From contig NSJL01000014.1 of NCBI GenBank assembly GCA_002634385.1, forward strand, positions 1-64,000: a stretch of 64,000 nt of DNA. Direction: 5' to 3'. The number at the start of each line of letters is the position of its first letter. Positions within the stretch are counted from its first letter, which is position 1. Positions 16,978 through 24,853 of the stretch are shown here, one piece after another. Origin of the DNA: Nitrospira sp. (GTDB lineage: Bacteria; Nitrospirota; Thermodesulfovibrionia; Thermodesulfovibrionales; Dissulfurispiraceae). A program made the position numbers and the translations under genes. The notes below the pieces were generated by a model. It did not search any database. It worked only from the letters and a program-made list of their open reading frames with translations, and had not been told where the DNA came from.

Positions 16978-18867
16978 ATGTTTTTGAGGCGAGGAGTCTT
17001 GTTCCTGGTTGCGTGTGCGTTGGTGGCGGCGGTTCCCGTTCATGCCTTTGCAGAAGCGGAGCATGGTGCCGCGAAAGAGCCGGATGAGAAGGAATTCCTC
17101 CGGATGTTCTTCAGCGAGGAGCTCCTCGTCTACTCGGCGACGCGGAGTCCGAAGCCCATCGTCCAGGTCCCCGAGAATATCTCCATCGTCACTGCCCAGG
17201 AGATAGAGCTCATGCATGCCCACTCCCTCGCCGACGTGCTCAATACGGTGGTAGGAGTGCAGATCCAGGCGTATGGGGGCCCTGGCGCTATTGCAACTTC
17301 CTACATTCAGGGGGGAGACGCAGCCCATGTTGCGGTCTACCTCGACGGGGTCAGGATGAACAGCGCCTCGGACAACCTCATGGATGTAGGCTTTATCCCG
17401 GTGACCATGATCGATCGGATCGAGATCATCAAGGGACCCGCCTCCTCGGTCTGGGGCTCTGCCCTGGGGGGTGTGATCAATGTCATTACAAAGTGGGGGA
17501 ATACCACGAAGCCCCTGCGGGGGGTCTTCTCCGCCTCTTTCGGGGAGCAGAATACGAACCACCTCACGGGCGAGCTCTACGGAAAACTGAACAAGTTCTC
17601 CTACTACCTGAACGGGGAGAGGTTCCGGAGCGGGGGGCTGACCACAAATAGCGCATTATCCCAGGGAAACCTGTACACGAAGCTCCGGTACCATCCCTCG
17701 GACGCCTTAGGTATCACCTTCAGCATGGGCTATAACGAAGGGGATAGGGGGACGGGACAGTACGAGCCCTTCGACCTCTCCTTCCGGAACAGCCTCAAAT
17801 ATTTCTTCACCACCCTCTCCCTGGACTACCGCTTTTCTAATACCTTGAACCTCAATGTCTCCCTCAGCAGCCTTGAGCAGATTGTCAGAAACTACAACGA
17901 GCAGTTGAGCAGTGGCATACAGCTCTCCGAGGCGGTCTACGACAACAGGTCACAGGGAGCAAACATAAAGATGATATACAAAAAAGACATCCATAATCTC
18001 GTCTTCGGTCTTGACGGAGAGGAGAGGACCCTGAAGTCCAACGCCATTGGCAGCAAGCAGGACCAGCTCAGGTGGGCCGTTTTCATGAACGACACCCTGA
18101 CCCTGGGCCGTTTCTCTCTCGTCCCGGGGCTGCGGTACGACTACAGCGACACCAACGGGGACTTCATCAGCCCGAGCCTCGGGCTTACCTACCGTATCAC
18201 CCAGGACATTCTCCTGCGGGGGTATGTGGCCCGGGGGTTCAACCTGCCGACCCTCTTTGCCACTTACGGGGACAACCTCCTTTACCGCTCCAACCCGAAT
18301 CTCGAGGTGGAGAAGGTCTGGTCGTACCAGGCGGGCCTCGAGACCACTGCCCTGAGGTATGCCCTCCTCAAGATCTCCCTCTTCCGGCACGATGTCTCGG
18401 ATGCCATCGGTACGGAGCGGGTTTCCGGCTCCTCCTTCACCTATGTGAACAAGGGGCGCCAGAAAAGGCAGGGGATGGAGGTGGAAGCCAGGACAGTGCC
18501 CTTTTACAACACCTCCCTCTTTGCCGGGGGGACTTTCGTGGATGCGGAGGACCGGGACACCGGGGAGACAATAATAAACGTCCCCCGTTACACTTACGAT
18601 TTCGGCATTCGCTACGATGACGAGAGGAGCCTGAAGGGCCTGCTCAAGGGCCGCTACCTGTGGTGGAATATGGATTCGGTATATGGCGCGCAGTATAACT
18701 CCTTCATCGTGGACCTGAATCTGCAGAAGACGGTCTACCTGGGCAAGGGCCATGCCGTCGCCCTCTTTGTGACGGGACACAACCTCTTCAATGGCTCCCA
18801 GTATTGGTTCACCGCTTACAAAAACCCCTCCCGCTGGTGGGAGGCAGGCCTCAAATACAGCTTTTGA
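16978..18867 (+). CDS. TonB-dependent outer-membrane receptor
   Basis: 629-residue receptor: signal peptide (about 1-27), plug domain (about 50-165; EELLVYSATRSPKPIVQVPE, LADVLNTVVGVQIQ, VYLDGVRMN, MIDRIEIIKGPASSVWGSAL, GGVINVITK), then a beta-barrel ending in a C-terminal Phe (GLKYSF) as usual for outer-membrane proteins. It would import a ligand such as a siderophore, metal complex, cobalamin or peptide with TonB energy. The ligand cannot be read from sequence. It heads the operon with the 32-residue peptide and radical SAM enzyme: the precursor ATG is only 18 bases after its stop. A TACAAT at about 16943 may be the -10. Confidence 0.92.
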   Translation: MFLRRGVLFLVACALVAAVPVHAFAEAEHGAAKEPDEKEFLRMFFSEELLVYSATRSPKPIVQVPENISIVTAQEIELMHAHSLADVLNTVVGVQIQAYGGPGAIATSYIQGGDAAHVAVYLDGVRMNSASDNLMDVGFIPVTMIDRIEIIKGPASSVWGSALGGVINVITKWGNTTKPLRGVFSASFGEQNTNHLTGELYGKLNKFSYYLNGERFRSGGLTTNSALSQGNLYTKLRYHPSDALGITFSMGYNEGDRGTGQYEPFDLSFRNSLKYFFTTLSLDYRFSNTLNLNVSLSSLEQIVRNYNEQLSSGIQLSEAVYDNRSQGANIKMIYKKDIHNLVFGLDGEERTLKSNAIGSKQDQLRWAVFMNDTLTLGRFSLVPGLRYDYSDTNGDFISPSLGLTYRITQDILLRGYVARGFNLPTLFATYGDNLLYRSNPNLEVEKVWSYQAGLETTALRYALLKISLFRHDVSDAIGTERVSGSSFTYVNKGRQKRQGMEVEARTVPFYNTSLFAGGTFVDAEDRDTGETIINVPRYTYDFGIRYDDERSLKGLLKGRYLWWNMDSVYGAQYNSFIVDLNLQKTVYLGKGHAVALFVTGHNLFNGSQYWFTAYKNPSRWWEAGLKYSF

Positions 18868-18885
18868 AGGAAGGAGGTGATACCC

Positions 18886-18984
18886 ATGAAGAGAATCGAG
18901 GTGCTCTCGAAGGGAAAGAAGCCGGCTGAAAACACTGCCGTTTGCTGCGCCGGCGGGATGGGTCCTTTTTTGGACGGCATGTAA
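18886..18984 (+). CDS. Candidate RiPP precursor peptide (32 residues)
   Basis: A tiny gene between the TonB receptor and the radical SAM/SPASM enzyme, with an excellent ribosome-binding site (AAGGAGGTGAT, six to seven bases before the ATG). The peptide starts MKRIEVLSKGKKP (basic leader-like part), then has a Cys20-Cys21 pair in AVCCAGGMGPF and ends LDGM. Leader-plus-small-residue/Cys core, position and strong translation signal fit a ribosomally made peptide modified by the next gene's product. I recall a Geobacter 'geopeptide' pairing of similar layout but could not check it. Confidence 0.72.
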   Translation: MKRIEVLSKGKKPAENTAVCCAGGMGPFLDGM

Positions 18985-18993
18985 TCTCTTACG

Positions 18994-19023
18994 TCAGGAC
19001 AGGAGCCCCAACTCCTGTCCTGA
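18994..19023 (+). promoter_or_regulatory. Perfect hairpin between precursor and maturase genes
   Basis: TCAGGACAGGAG (18994-19005) and CTCCTGTCCTGA (19012-19023) form a perfect 12-base-pair stem with loop CCCCAA. No T-tract follows, so it is not a standard terminator; it may stabilise the short precursor mRNA or lower expression of the maturase, as is common between RiPP precursors and their enzymes. Confidence 0.65.
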
Positions 19024-19048
19024 ATCTCTATCAAAATGAGGTGCTGTA

Positions 19049-20332
19049 ATGTTATCACGTTTTTGCACGGTTTGGGAAGAGAAAAATAAGGGGCAGTATC
19101 TTCTCTTCTCGACCCTCCATACCTCGTCAGTCCGGGTGGATGCGTCCCTCCTCCGCGACCTCCGGGAAGGTACCCTTTCGGTGGAGGAGAGAGATGCCCT
19201 CCGCGATGAGGGCATCCTCCAAGGCGAGTACGACGAGCCGGGAAGGATGGAGGGCTTCTTTGACGAGTACAACCGTGCCAGCAAAAGGCTCCATCTCACG
19301 GTGGTCCTGAACCTCGACTGCAACCTCGCCTGCCGGTACTGCTTCGAGGGCACGAGAAAGGGCGACTTCGTCATGACGGAGGAGACCGCCCGGGGCCTTG
19401 CCGACTTCGTACTGGGCCGGGACTGGGCAGGGAAAGAGACCGTGCATCTCACCTTCTACGGCGGGGAGCCCCTGCTCACCGCGGAGCTTATTCCCTATAT
19501 CTCCGGCCTGCTGAAGGAGCCCCTGGAGAGGCGCGGCAAGAAGTACCGCTTCTCCCTGGTGACCAACGGAACGCTCCTTACCGGGAAGGTGGTGCAGCGG
19601 CTCCTGCCCCATGGCCTGCAGGGAGCCCGGATCACCCTGGACGGCCCCCGCCAGACCCATGACTCCCTCAGGCCGTACAAGTCGGGAACAGGCTCCTTTG
19701 ACAAGATCATCGCGAATATAAAAAACGTCTGCCATCTGACCCCCATCCGGATCAGCGGCAATTTCACCCGGAGCACCTACCGCCGTTTTCCGGAGCTCCT
19801 CGACTACTTCCGGGAGGAGGGGCTGACGCCGGACAGGGTGCGCTCCGTCGCATTCTCCCCTGTCACCGGGGAGTCCGCTGAATTCGCCCTGCCGGATTTC
19901 AGGGAGTGCTGCGACTCGATCGCCGAGCCCTGGGTCATCGAGGCGTTGGCGTACCTGCGGGGCGAGGTCATAAAAAGGGGATACAAAGCGCCTCCCCTGG
20001 GCGTAGCGGTCTGCGCCCTGGAGGACGAGGGCTGCTTCACGGTCAACTACGACGGGAGGCTCTACAAATGCCCGGCCCTTATCGGACGGGACCCCTACTG
20101 TGTCGGGGATGTGAAAGAGGGGGCAAAGGACCACCGGGAGAGCCACTGTCTCGACAACTGGAAGAACGCGGAATGCCTCCGGTGCGTCTACCTGCCCCTC
20201 TGTTTCGGGGGATGCAGGTACAGCCTCCTCGTGCGGAACGGAAGCATGAAGGGGGTCGAGTGCAAAAAAGCATACTACGATGCGGCTTTGAGGGATTTCG
20301 TGCTGCAGGATCTCGCACAACAGGAGGGATGA
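19049..20332 (+). CDS. Radical SAM/SPASM peptide maturase
   Basis: 427-residue enzyme. The N-terminal ~80 residues (QYLLFSTLHTSSVRVD...) look like the peptide-binding region typical of RiPP maturases. The radical SAM motif CNLACRYC is at residues 91-98, followed by FYGGEPLL and TNGTLL. The C-terminal SPASM domain is Cys-rich (VCALEDEGCFTVNYDGRLYKCPAL, CLRCVYLPLCFGGCRY), expected to hold auxiliary Fe-S clusters. Such enzymes install thioether, C-C or other crosslinks in a precursor peptide; the 32-residue peptide upstream is the obvious substrate. GAGGTG precedes the ATG. Confidence 0.9.
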   Translation: MLSRFCTVWEEKNKGQYLLFSTLHTSSVRVDASLLRDLREGTLSVEERDALRDEGILQGEYDEPGRMEGFFDEYNRASKRLHLTVVLNLDCNLACRYCFEGTRKGDFVMTEETARGLADFVLGRDWAGKETVHLTFYGGEPLLTAELIPYISGLLKEPLERRGKKYRFSLVTNGTLLTGKVVQRLLPHGLQGARITLDGPRQTHDSLRPYKSGTGSFDKIIANIKNVCHLTPIRISGNFTRSTYRRFPELLDYFREEGLTPDRVRSVAFSPVTGESAEFALPDFRECCDSIAEPWVIEALAYLRGEVIKRGYKAPPLGVAVCALEDEGCFTVNYDGRLYKCPALIGRDPYCVGDVKEGAKDHRESHCLDNWKNAECLRCVYLPLCFGGCRYSLLVRNGSMKGVECKKAYYDAALRDFVLQDLAQQEG

Positions 20333-20340
20333 GCCTCTGT

Positions 20341-21282
20341 ATGGGTAAGAACCTCCCGTCTCCGCCGCGCGCGGGACTATTTTGCTCTCCGGCATGCTGG
20401 CTGCTGATTTGGCTCCTGTTCTGGGCCTTCGGCCTGCCCGGCCTTTCGCGCGCCTGTGAGATCATCGCGGTCAAGAGCGACGCCCTGCCGCTCTACGACA
20501 AGACCCTCAGCGGCATAGAGAGCGTCCTGCCCTGCCGGATCACCTCCGTCCCTCTTTCTCCCTCGAAGGGGAAAGAGGTCCTTGAGCTGATAGAGGACAG
20601 GAACCCCGACGCTGTCGTGGCGGTGGGGACCTATGCCTTCCGGAAGCTCAGAAACGCAAAGATCCCGAACCTCGTCTACACGATGGCCATCCCCTACGAG
20701 GTGGAGAACGACAGCCCGGGAAGCATCACCGGAGTGGGCATCATCATCTCGCCGGAGGTGTACATCGAGAACATCGTGGAGGTATTCGGCAGTATCAGGA
20801 GGCTCGGGGTCCTCTACAGCCCGGGAAAAGCCTCCGGGTATGCACGGGAGATCTTTTCCGCAGCCCGGGCCAGGGGGGTCGAGGTGCTGCCGATCGAGGT
20901 GCACTCGGTGGAGGACGTACCCCCGGCCTTCAGGGAGCTCAGGAGCAGGCCGGATGTGCTGCTCATGCTGCCCGACCCCGCGGTCGCCAGCCCCGAGGCG
21001 CTCAACGCCATCCTCCTCTATTCGTTCCAGAACAGCATTCCCCTGGTATCGTTCGCACGGAAGTACGTTACGATGGGGGCCGTCCTCTCCCTGGAGGTCG
21101 ATCCCTTCGATATCGGGGTGCAGACGGGGGAGCTGATAGGGAAGATCCTGAAAGAAGGCAGATCCTCCGCCCGGAAGCTGTATGCCCGGAAAGTCAGGCT
21201 CACCATCAACCAGAAAGTCGCCCAGAAGATGTCCCTGCCCCTCAGAGAGAGCAGTCTCAAGCGGGCGGAGATCATACGGTAA
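20341..21282 (+). CDS. Periplasmic ABC-type substrate-binding protein (PF04392-like)
   Basis: 313 residues with a signal peptide (hydrophobic LLIWLLFWAFGLPGLSRA near residues 21-37) and a two-lobe binding-protein body (DAVVAVGTYAFRKLRNAKIP, VYTMAIP, GVGIIISPEVYIENI, IRRLGVLYSPGKASGYAREI, RPDVLLMLPDP, SIPLVSFARKYVTMGAVLSLEVDPFDIG). This matches the ABC_sub_bind family, but no permease or ATPase is next to it. The following gene is a sensor kinase, so it may present a ligand to the kinase. An ATG 12 bases earlier overlaps the maturase stop; spacing from AGGAGG favours 20341 slightly. Confidence 0.8.
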   Translation: MGKNLPSPPRAGLFCSPACWLLIWLLFWAFGLPGLSRACEIIAVKSDALPLYDKTLSGIESVLPCRITSVPLSPSKGKEVLELIEDRNPDAVVAVGTYAFRKLRNAKIPNLVYTMAIPYEVENDSPGSITGVGIIISPEVYIENIVEVFGSIRRLGVLYSPGKASGYAREIFSAARARGVEVLPIEVHSVEDVPPAFRELRSRPDVLLMLPDPAVASPEALNAILLYSFQNSIPLVSFARKYVTMGAVLSLEVDPFDIGVQTGELIGKILKEGRSSARKLYARKVRLTINQKVAQKMSLPLRESSLKRAEIIR

Positions 21283-21295
21283 GGAGGGGGATCCG

Positions 21296-22828
21296 ATGCT
21301 CTCTTTCCGACAGAAGAGCTTCAGGAACCGGATCGTCCTCGCCGTTGCCCTGCTGACGCTCGTGCTGCAGTCCCTTCTGTCGATTATCCTGTACCGTGTG
21401 CATGTCCACGGCATCAGGGAGAAACTCATCCGGGAGGGGGAATCCCTTACCGCCATCCTCTCCCAAAGCGCCGTAAGCGGGACCTACTCGGAGAGCCCCG
21501 AGCAGCTTGCAGGAGTGGTACGGGGCATCCTCCATCACCGGACCATCACCTCGATCCATATCTACAACGGACAGTGGTTCCCTATCTACGAGGAGCGGAA
21601 AGTGCCCCATTTCAATTCGTCCCTTCATCAGCTCTCTCCCCGGGAGAGGGAGAGGATGATGCAGACGGAGCGTTTCCTCGAGACAAAAAACGCTTTCGAG
21701 TTCATCCGCCCGGTCATCCTCGAGATCCTCGACTATAACGAAGCCGCACTGTATGGGAGCAGCCCGGCGGGGAAGAGCAAGCTCATCGGTTATGTCAGTC
21801 TCGCCATGGACAAGAGCGACTACCAGAGGGAGATCCATTCCCTGTTGCTCACTGTTTTCGGGGTTACCCTGCTTCTCCTCATATCGGGCGCCTCGATCAT
21901 CTATGTCCTCGTCGACCGCGCTTCCGTCCCCCTTCGCCACCTCACCAAAGCGGCGGAAAAGATCGGGAGAGGCGAGGAGGCCGGCGAGATCCCCTCCGGT
22001 CCGTACGATGAGTTCTCCCGGCTTGCGGAGGCTTTCAACAACATGTCCTCCGGACTGCAGGAACAGAAAAAAGAAAACATCCAGCTCATGGAAAAATTGA
22101 TCGCGTTGGGACGTATCGAAGCGACGGGCACTCTCGCGCGGGGAATTGTCCATGATTTCAACAATATCCTTACGACGTTGCGGGGTTATGTCCATATAAT
22201 GCGGAAAGGACTCACCCCTGACAGCATCTCCCTCTCCTGCCTCAACAACATGGATGTGGCCATCGACCGGATGAGCAAGCTGATCCGGGATCTTATTGCC
22301 TTCAGCAGCAACCGGAATGTTTCTTTTGAGAATGTGGAGGTCAATTCCCTCGTCGACTGCCTCGAGAAACCGATCCGGTCCTCCCTCGGGGGGGGGATCG
22401 TGTACCAAAGGGACCTCTGTGCCCGTTTCCTGTTCGTCCATGGCAATCCCTCGCTGCTCGAACAGGTGATAATGAATATCGTCCACAATGCGGCGGACGC
22501 CATGGCAGGGGAGGGGACCCTCAGCATCATGACAAAGGAGCATTTCGGGGCGGACGAGAAAGAGGAGGAAAAAGGCTCCTTCCCCCTCGACGAGACCAGG
22601 CGCTTCGCTGTCATCAGGATCACCGATACCGGTCCGGGCATCCCGGACGATGTCAGGAAAAGGATGTATGAGCCGTATTATACGACGAAGGAGAACGGCA
22701 GGAACTCGGGACTGGGGCTTTCCATCGTGTACGGGATAGTGCGGGACCACAAGGGGAGCATTTTCTGCCACTCCGAAACAGGAAAGGGGACTGCTTTCAG
22801 CATCTACCTGCCCCTTGTCGAACAGTAA
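21296..22828 (+). CDS. Membrane sensor histidine kinase
   Basis: 510 residues: TM1 at about 12-33, a periplasmic sensor of about 145 residues, TM2 at about 182-203, a HAMP domain (VPLRHLTKAAEKIGRGEEAG), the phospho-acceptor box ARGIVHDFNNILTTLRGY, and a HATPase domain (N box IVHNAADAM, G1 DTGPGIP, G2 GLGLSIVYGIV). No response regulator lies nearby. The gene follows the binding protein by 13 bases with AAGGAGG upstream of the ATG at 21296. It probably senses the ligand handled by the TonB receptor or binding protein. The TAA stop is the start of a palindromic repeat. Confidence 0.9.
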   Translation: MLSFRQKSFRNRIVLAVALLTLVLQSLLSIILYRVHVHGIREKLIREGESLTAILSQSAVSGTYSESPEQLAGVVRGILHHRTITSIHIYNGQWFPIYEERKVPHFNSSLHQLSPRERERMMQTERFLETKNAFEFIRPVILEILDYNEAALYGSSPAGKSKLIGYVSLAMDKSDYQREIHSLLLTVFGVTLLLLISGASIIYVLVDRASVPLRHLTKAAEKIGRGEEAGEIPSGPYDEFSRLAEAFNNMSSGLQEQKKENIQLMEKLIALGRIEATGTLARGIVHDFNNILTTLRGYVHIMRKGLTPDSISLSCLNNMDVAIDRMSKLIRDLIAFSSNRNVSFENVEVNSLVDCLEKPIRSSLGGGIVYQRDLCARFLFVHGNPSLLEQVIMNIVHNAADAMAGEGTLSIMTKEHFGADEKEEEKGSFPLDETRRFAVIRITDTGPGIPDDVRKRMYEPYYTTKENGRNSGLGLSIVYGIVRDHKGSIFCHSETGKGTAFSIYLPLVEQ

Positions 22829-22908
22829 CTCCCCCTCACCCCCTCTTACCCTGAGAGGGGGTATACAGCCCCTCCCCTTCGCTAAAGAGGGAAACTCTAC
22901 CCCTCCCT
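22827..22908. repeat. Palindromic C/T-rich repeat after the kinase gene
   Basis: Starts at the kinase stop codon: TAACTCCCCCTCACCCCC, then TCTTACCCTGAGAGGGGG, followed by degenerate CCCCTCCCC units. Same wording as after oppF (31333). Confidence 0.6.
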
Positions 22909-22910
22909 GC

Positions 22911-22940
22911 TTGACAATCATTTCCCCCCTATTTTATCTT
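22911..22940 (+). promoter_or_regulatory. Sigma-70-type promoter of mtnP-apt
   Basis: TTGACA (22911-22916), 18-base spacer, TATCTT (22935-22940). The leader then carries a hairpin, GGGTGTGTC (22956-22964) with GACTCACCC (22969-22977), whose TAGGGTGAGTCTGC complement also resembles a MITE-A end. Confidence 0.5.
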
Positions 22941-22995
22941 TTCCTCTACATCCCGGGGTGTGTCAGCAGACTCACCCTACTACAAAGGAGCGACA

Positions 22996-23763
22996 ATGCC
23001 CGGAATAAAAGTCGGTATCATCGGCGGATCAGGAATGGACGACCCGCAGCTCTTGAAAGAGAAAAGAGAGAAGAAGGTAAAGACGCCCTACGGTTCCCCC
23101 TCTTCTCCCCTCACCATCGGGAAGATCGACGGTGTCGATACGGTGATCCTCGCCCGCCATGGCAAGGGGCATACCATCTACCCCACCGGGGTGAATTTCA
23201 GGGCGAATATCCATGCCCTGAAAAAGGAGGGCTGCACCCATATCCTCGCCACTACCGCAGTCGGCTCCCTTCGGGAGAAGATCAGGCCCGGGGACCTCGT
23301 CTTCGTGGACCAGTTCATCGACTTCACCCGCCACAGGACCCTCACCTTCCATGACGAGAAGGTTATCCATACCCCCATGGCCGAGCCCTTCTGCAAGGAC
23401 CTGCGCGCCCTGCTCATCCGGTCCGCGAAGGAGCTGAAGCTCAGGCATCACCCGTCGGGTACCGTGGTGACCATCGAGGGCCCGCGTTTCTCCACCAGGG
23501 CGGAGTCCCACATGTTCCGGATGCTGGGGGCCGATGTGATCAACATGTCCACCGTGCCGGAGGTCGTCCTGGCGCGGGAAGCGGGCATCTGCTACCAGAC
23601 CATCGCCATGTCCACCGACTACGACTGCTGGAAAGAGGGGGAAGAGCCCGTCACCTGGGAGATGATCCTTTCCATTATGTCGAAAAACGCGGAGAACGTG
23701 AGAAGGCTGCTCCTGCAGGCCCTCACCAAAATCAAGGATACCGGCTGCGCCGTGTGCAAATAG
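22996..23763 (+). CDS. mtnP: S-methyl-5'-thioadenosine phosphorylase
   Basis: Splits 5'-methylthioadenosine with phosphate into adenine and 5-methylthioribose-1-phosphate. 255 residues with [67 protein letters not shown] and the STDYDCW substrate segment typical of MTAP rather than PNP. AAAGGAG precedes the ATG at 22996. Next gene is apt, which salvages the adenine released. A purine nucleoside phosphorylase with another 6-aminopurine specificity is the main alternative. Confidence 0.9.
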   Translation: MPGIKVGIIGGSGMDDPQLLKEKREKKVKTPYGSPSSPLTIGKIDGVDTVILARHGKGHTIYPTGVNFRANIHALKKEGCTHILATTAVGSLREKIRPGDLVFVDQFIDFTRHRTLTFHDEKVIHTPMAEPFCKDLRALLIRSAKELKLRHHPSGTVVTIEGPRFSTRAESHMFRMLGADVINMSTVPEVVLAREAGICYQTIAMSTDYDCWKEGEEPVTWEMILSIMSKNAENVRRLLLQALTKIKDTGCAVCK

Positions 23764-23775
23764 AGGAGGAACGCA

Positions 23776-24309
23776 ATGCCCATCAAATCGAAGATACGGA
23801 CCATCCCTGACTACCCGAAGAAGGGGATCATGTTCCGCGACATCACCACCCTGATCAAGGACCCCGTCGGGTTCCGGCTCGTCATCGACCAGCTCACCCA
23901 GCGGTATATCAAGGGGGACGTCCAGTTCGATGTCATCGTCGGCATCGAATCGAGGGGGTTCATCATCGGGGGTGCCCTTTCCTACACCCTCGGCAAGGGA
24001 TTTGTCCCGGTCAGGAAATCGGGGAAGCTCCCGGCCGAGAAGATCAGCCACGAGTACGAGCTCGAATACGGGACGGATACCATCGAGATGCACCGGGACT
24101 CCATCGAGAAGGGGACACGGGTGCTCCTGGTGGACGATCTCCTCGCCACAGGGGGCACGGCCCTCGCCTCGGCAACCCTCGTGGAGAAGCTGGGGGGGGT
24201 GGTTGCCGAAATGGCTTTTATCGTAAACCTGCCCGATGTGGGGGGAGAGAAGAGGCTGAAGGAGAAAGGATATGGAATCTTCTCCCTGACGGAATTCGAA
24301 GGAGAATGA
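23776..24309 (+). CDS. apt: Adenine phosphoribosyltransferase
   Basis: Converts adenine and PRPP to AMP. 177 residues, the family length: IPDYPKKGIMFRDITTLI at the N-terminus, VGIESRGFIIGGALSY, the flexible-loop region RKSGKLPAEKISHEYELEYG and the PRPP-binding loop VLLVDDLLATGGTALAS. Only 12 bases after mtnP with GAGGAGG in the gap, so both are one transcription unit completing methylthioadenosine-to-AMP salvage. Confidence 0.95.
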   Translation: MPIKSKIRTIPDYPKKGIMFRDITTLIKDPVGFRLVIDQLTQRYIKGDVQFDVIVGIESRGFIIGGALSYTLGKGFVPVRKSGKLPAEKISHEYELEYGTDTIEMHRDSIEKGTRVLLVDDLLATGGTALASATLVEKLGGVVAEMAFIVNLPDVGGEKRLKEKGYGIFSLTEFEGE

Positions 24310-24337
24310 TAAAAAAGTGTGAAGGAAGAAGGGTGAG

Positions 24338-24423
24338 TAACCCCTCCTGACCTCCCCTTACCCTAAGGGGAGGAGGTAGAGTTTTCCCCTTGATCGAAGG
24401 GGGAGGAGGCAGAGTTTCCCCTC
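24338..24423. repeat. Palindromic C/T-rich repeats in the apt-cmk gap
   Basis: TAACCCCTCCTGACC, then CCTCCCCTTACCCTAAGGGG-type palindrome and two degenerate units. The gap 24310-24853 has no convincing gene other than the remnant at 24358-24504. Confidence 0.6.
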
Positions 24424-24504
24424 CCGGCCGGTGGTAATCAGCTCCCGTGAGATGCGCAGCAGTTTCTCGAGGCTCTGAGCATATTCCCATCCGCTTTCTT
24501 CCAT
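24358..24504 (-). pseudogene. Possible N-terminal gene remnant running into repeats
   Basis: A leftward ATG at 24504 opens 48 codons: EESGWEYAQSLEKLLRISRE followed by LITTGREG, then only repeat-encoded Leu/Pro/Arg residues to a TAA. The first ~28 residues read like a genuine helical N-terminus (SLEKLLRISRELITT resembles the segment before GAF domains in sensor proteins). Probably a gene cut off by repeat insertion; very tentative. Confidence 0.22.
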
Positions 24505-24767
24505 ACCGGTTATCCCCTTCCCAGTACCCTGCGACAGCCATTAGAGCATAAAACACCTCACTTCAAGGGAGTAAATTTTTCTCTTTTTTGGGTTCAATAA
24601 AAACTTATTTTACTTCTGCTGCAGCTCCAGGCCGGACAGCGCAGAGCCATCTCCCTCACGGGAGATTTCTGCGTCTTCTGTGCCAGGGGAGTCGGAGAGT
24701 CCTTCACTTCCTCCCTCATACTGACAGGAATAGGGAGAGGGAGAAGGAAAGGATCTTTCATAACTCC

Positions 24768-24796
24768 TTGTTTTTTGCTGCAAGGGGCGTTATACT
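24768..24796 (+). promoter_or_regulatory. Candidate promoter of the cmk-ispH-rpsA unit
   Basis: TTGTTT (24768-24773), 17-base spacer, TATACT (24791-24796), about 57 bases before the cmk ATG. The -10 is good, the -35 weak. Confidence 0.4.
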
Positions 24797-24853
24797 TGAA
24801 AGAATAAGGTCTCGAACGGGTGCATTTTCACGAAAGGAGCTGTGCTACTAAAG

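Noticed and set aside
21272-22921. A 549-codon open frame on the minus strand opposite the sensor kinase
   Set aside because: It mirrors the kinase gene, has no domain motifs, and results from GC-rich codon structure of the real gene.
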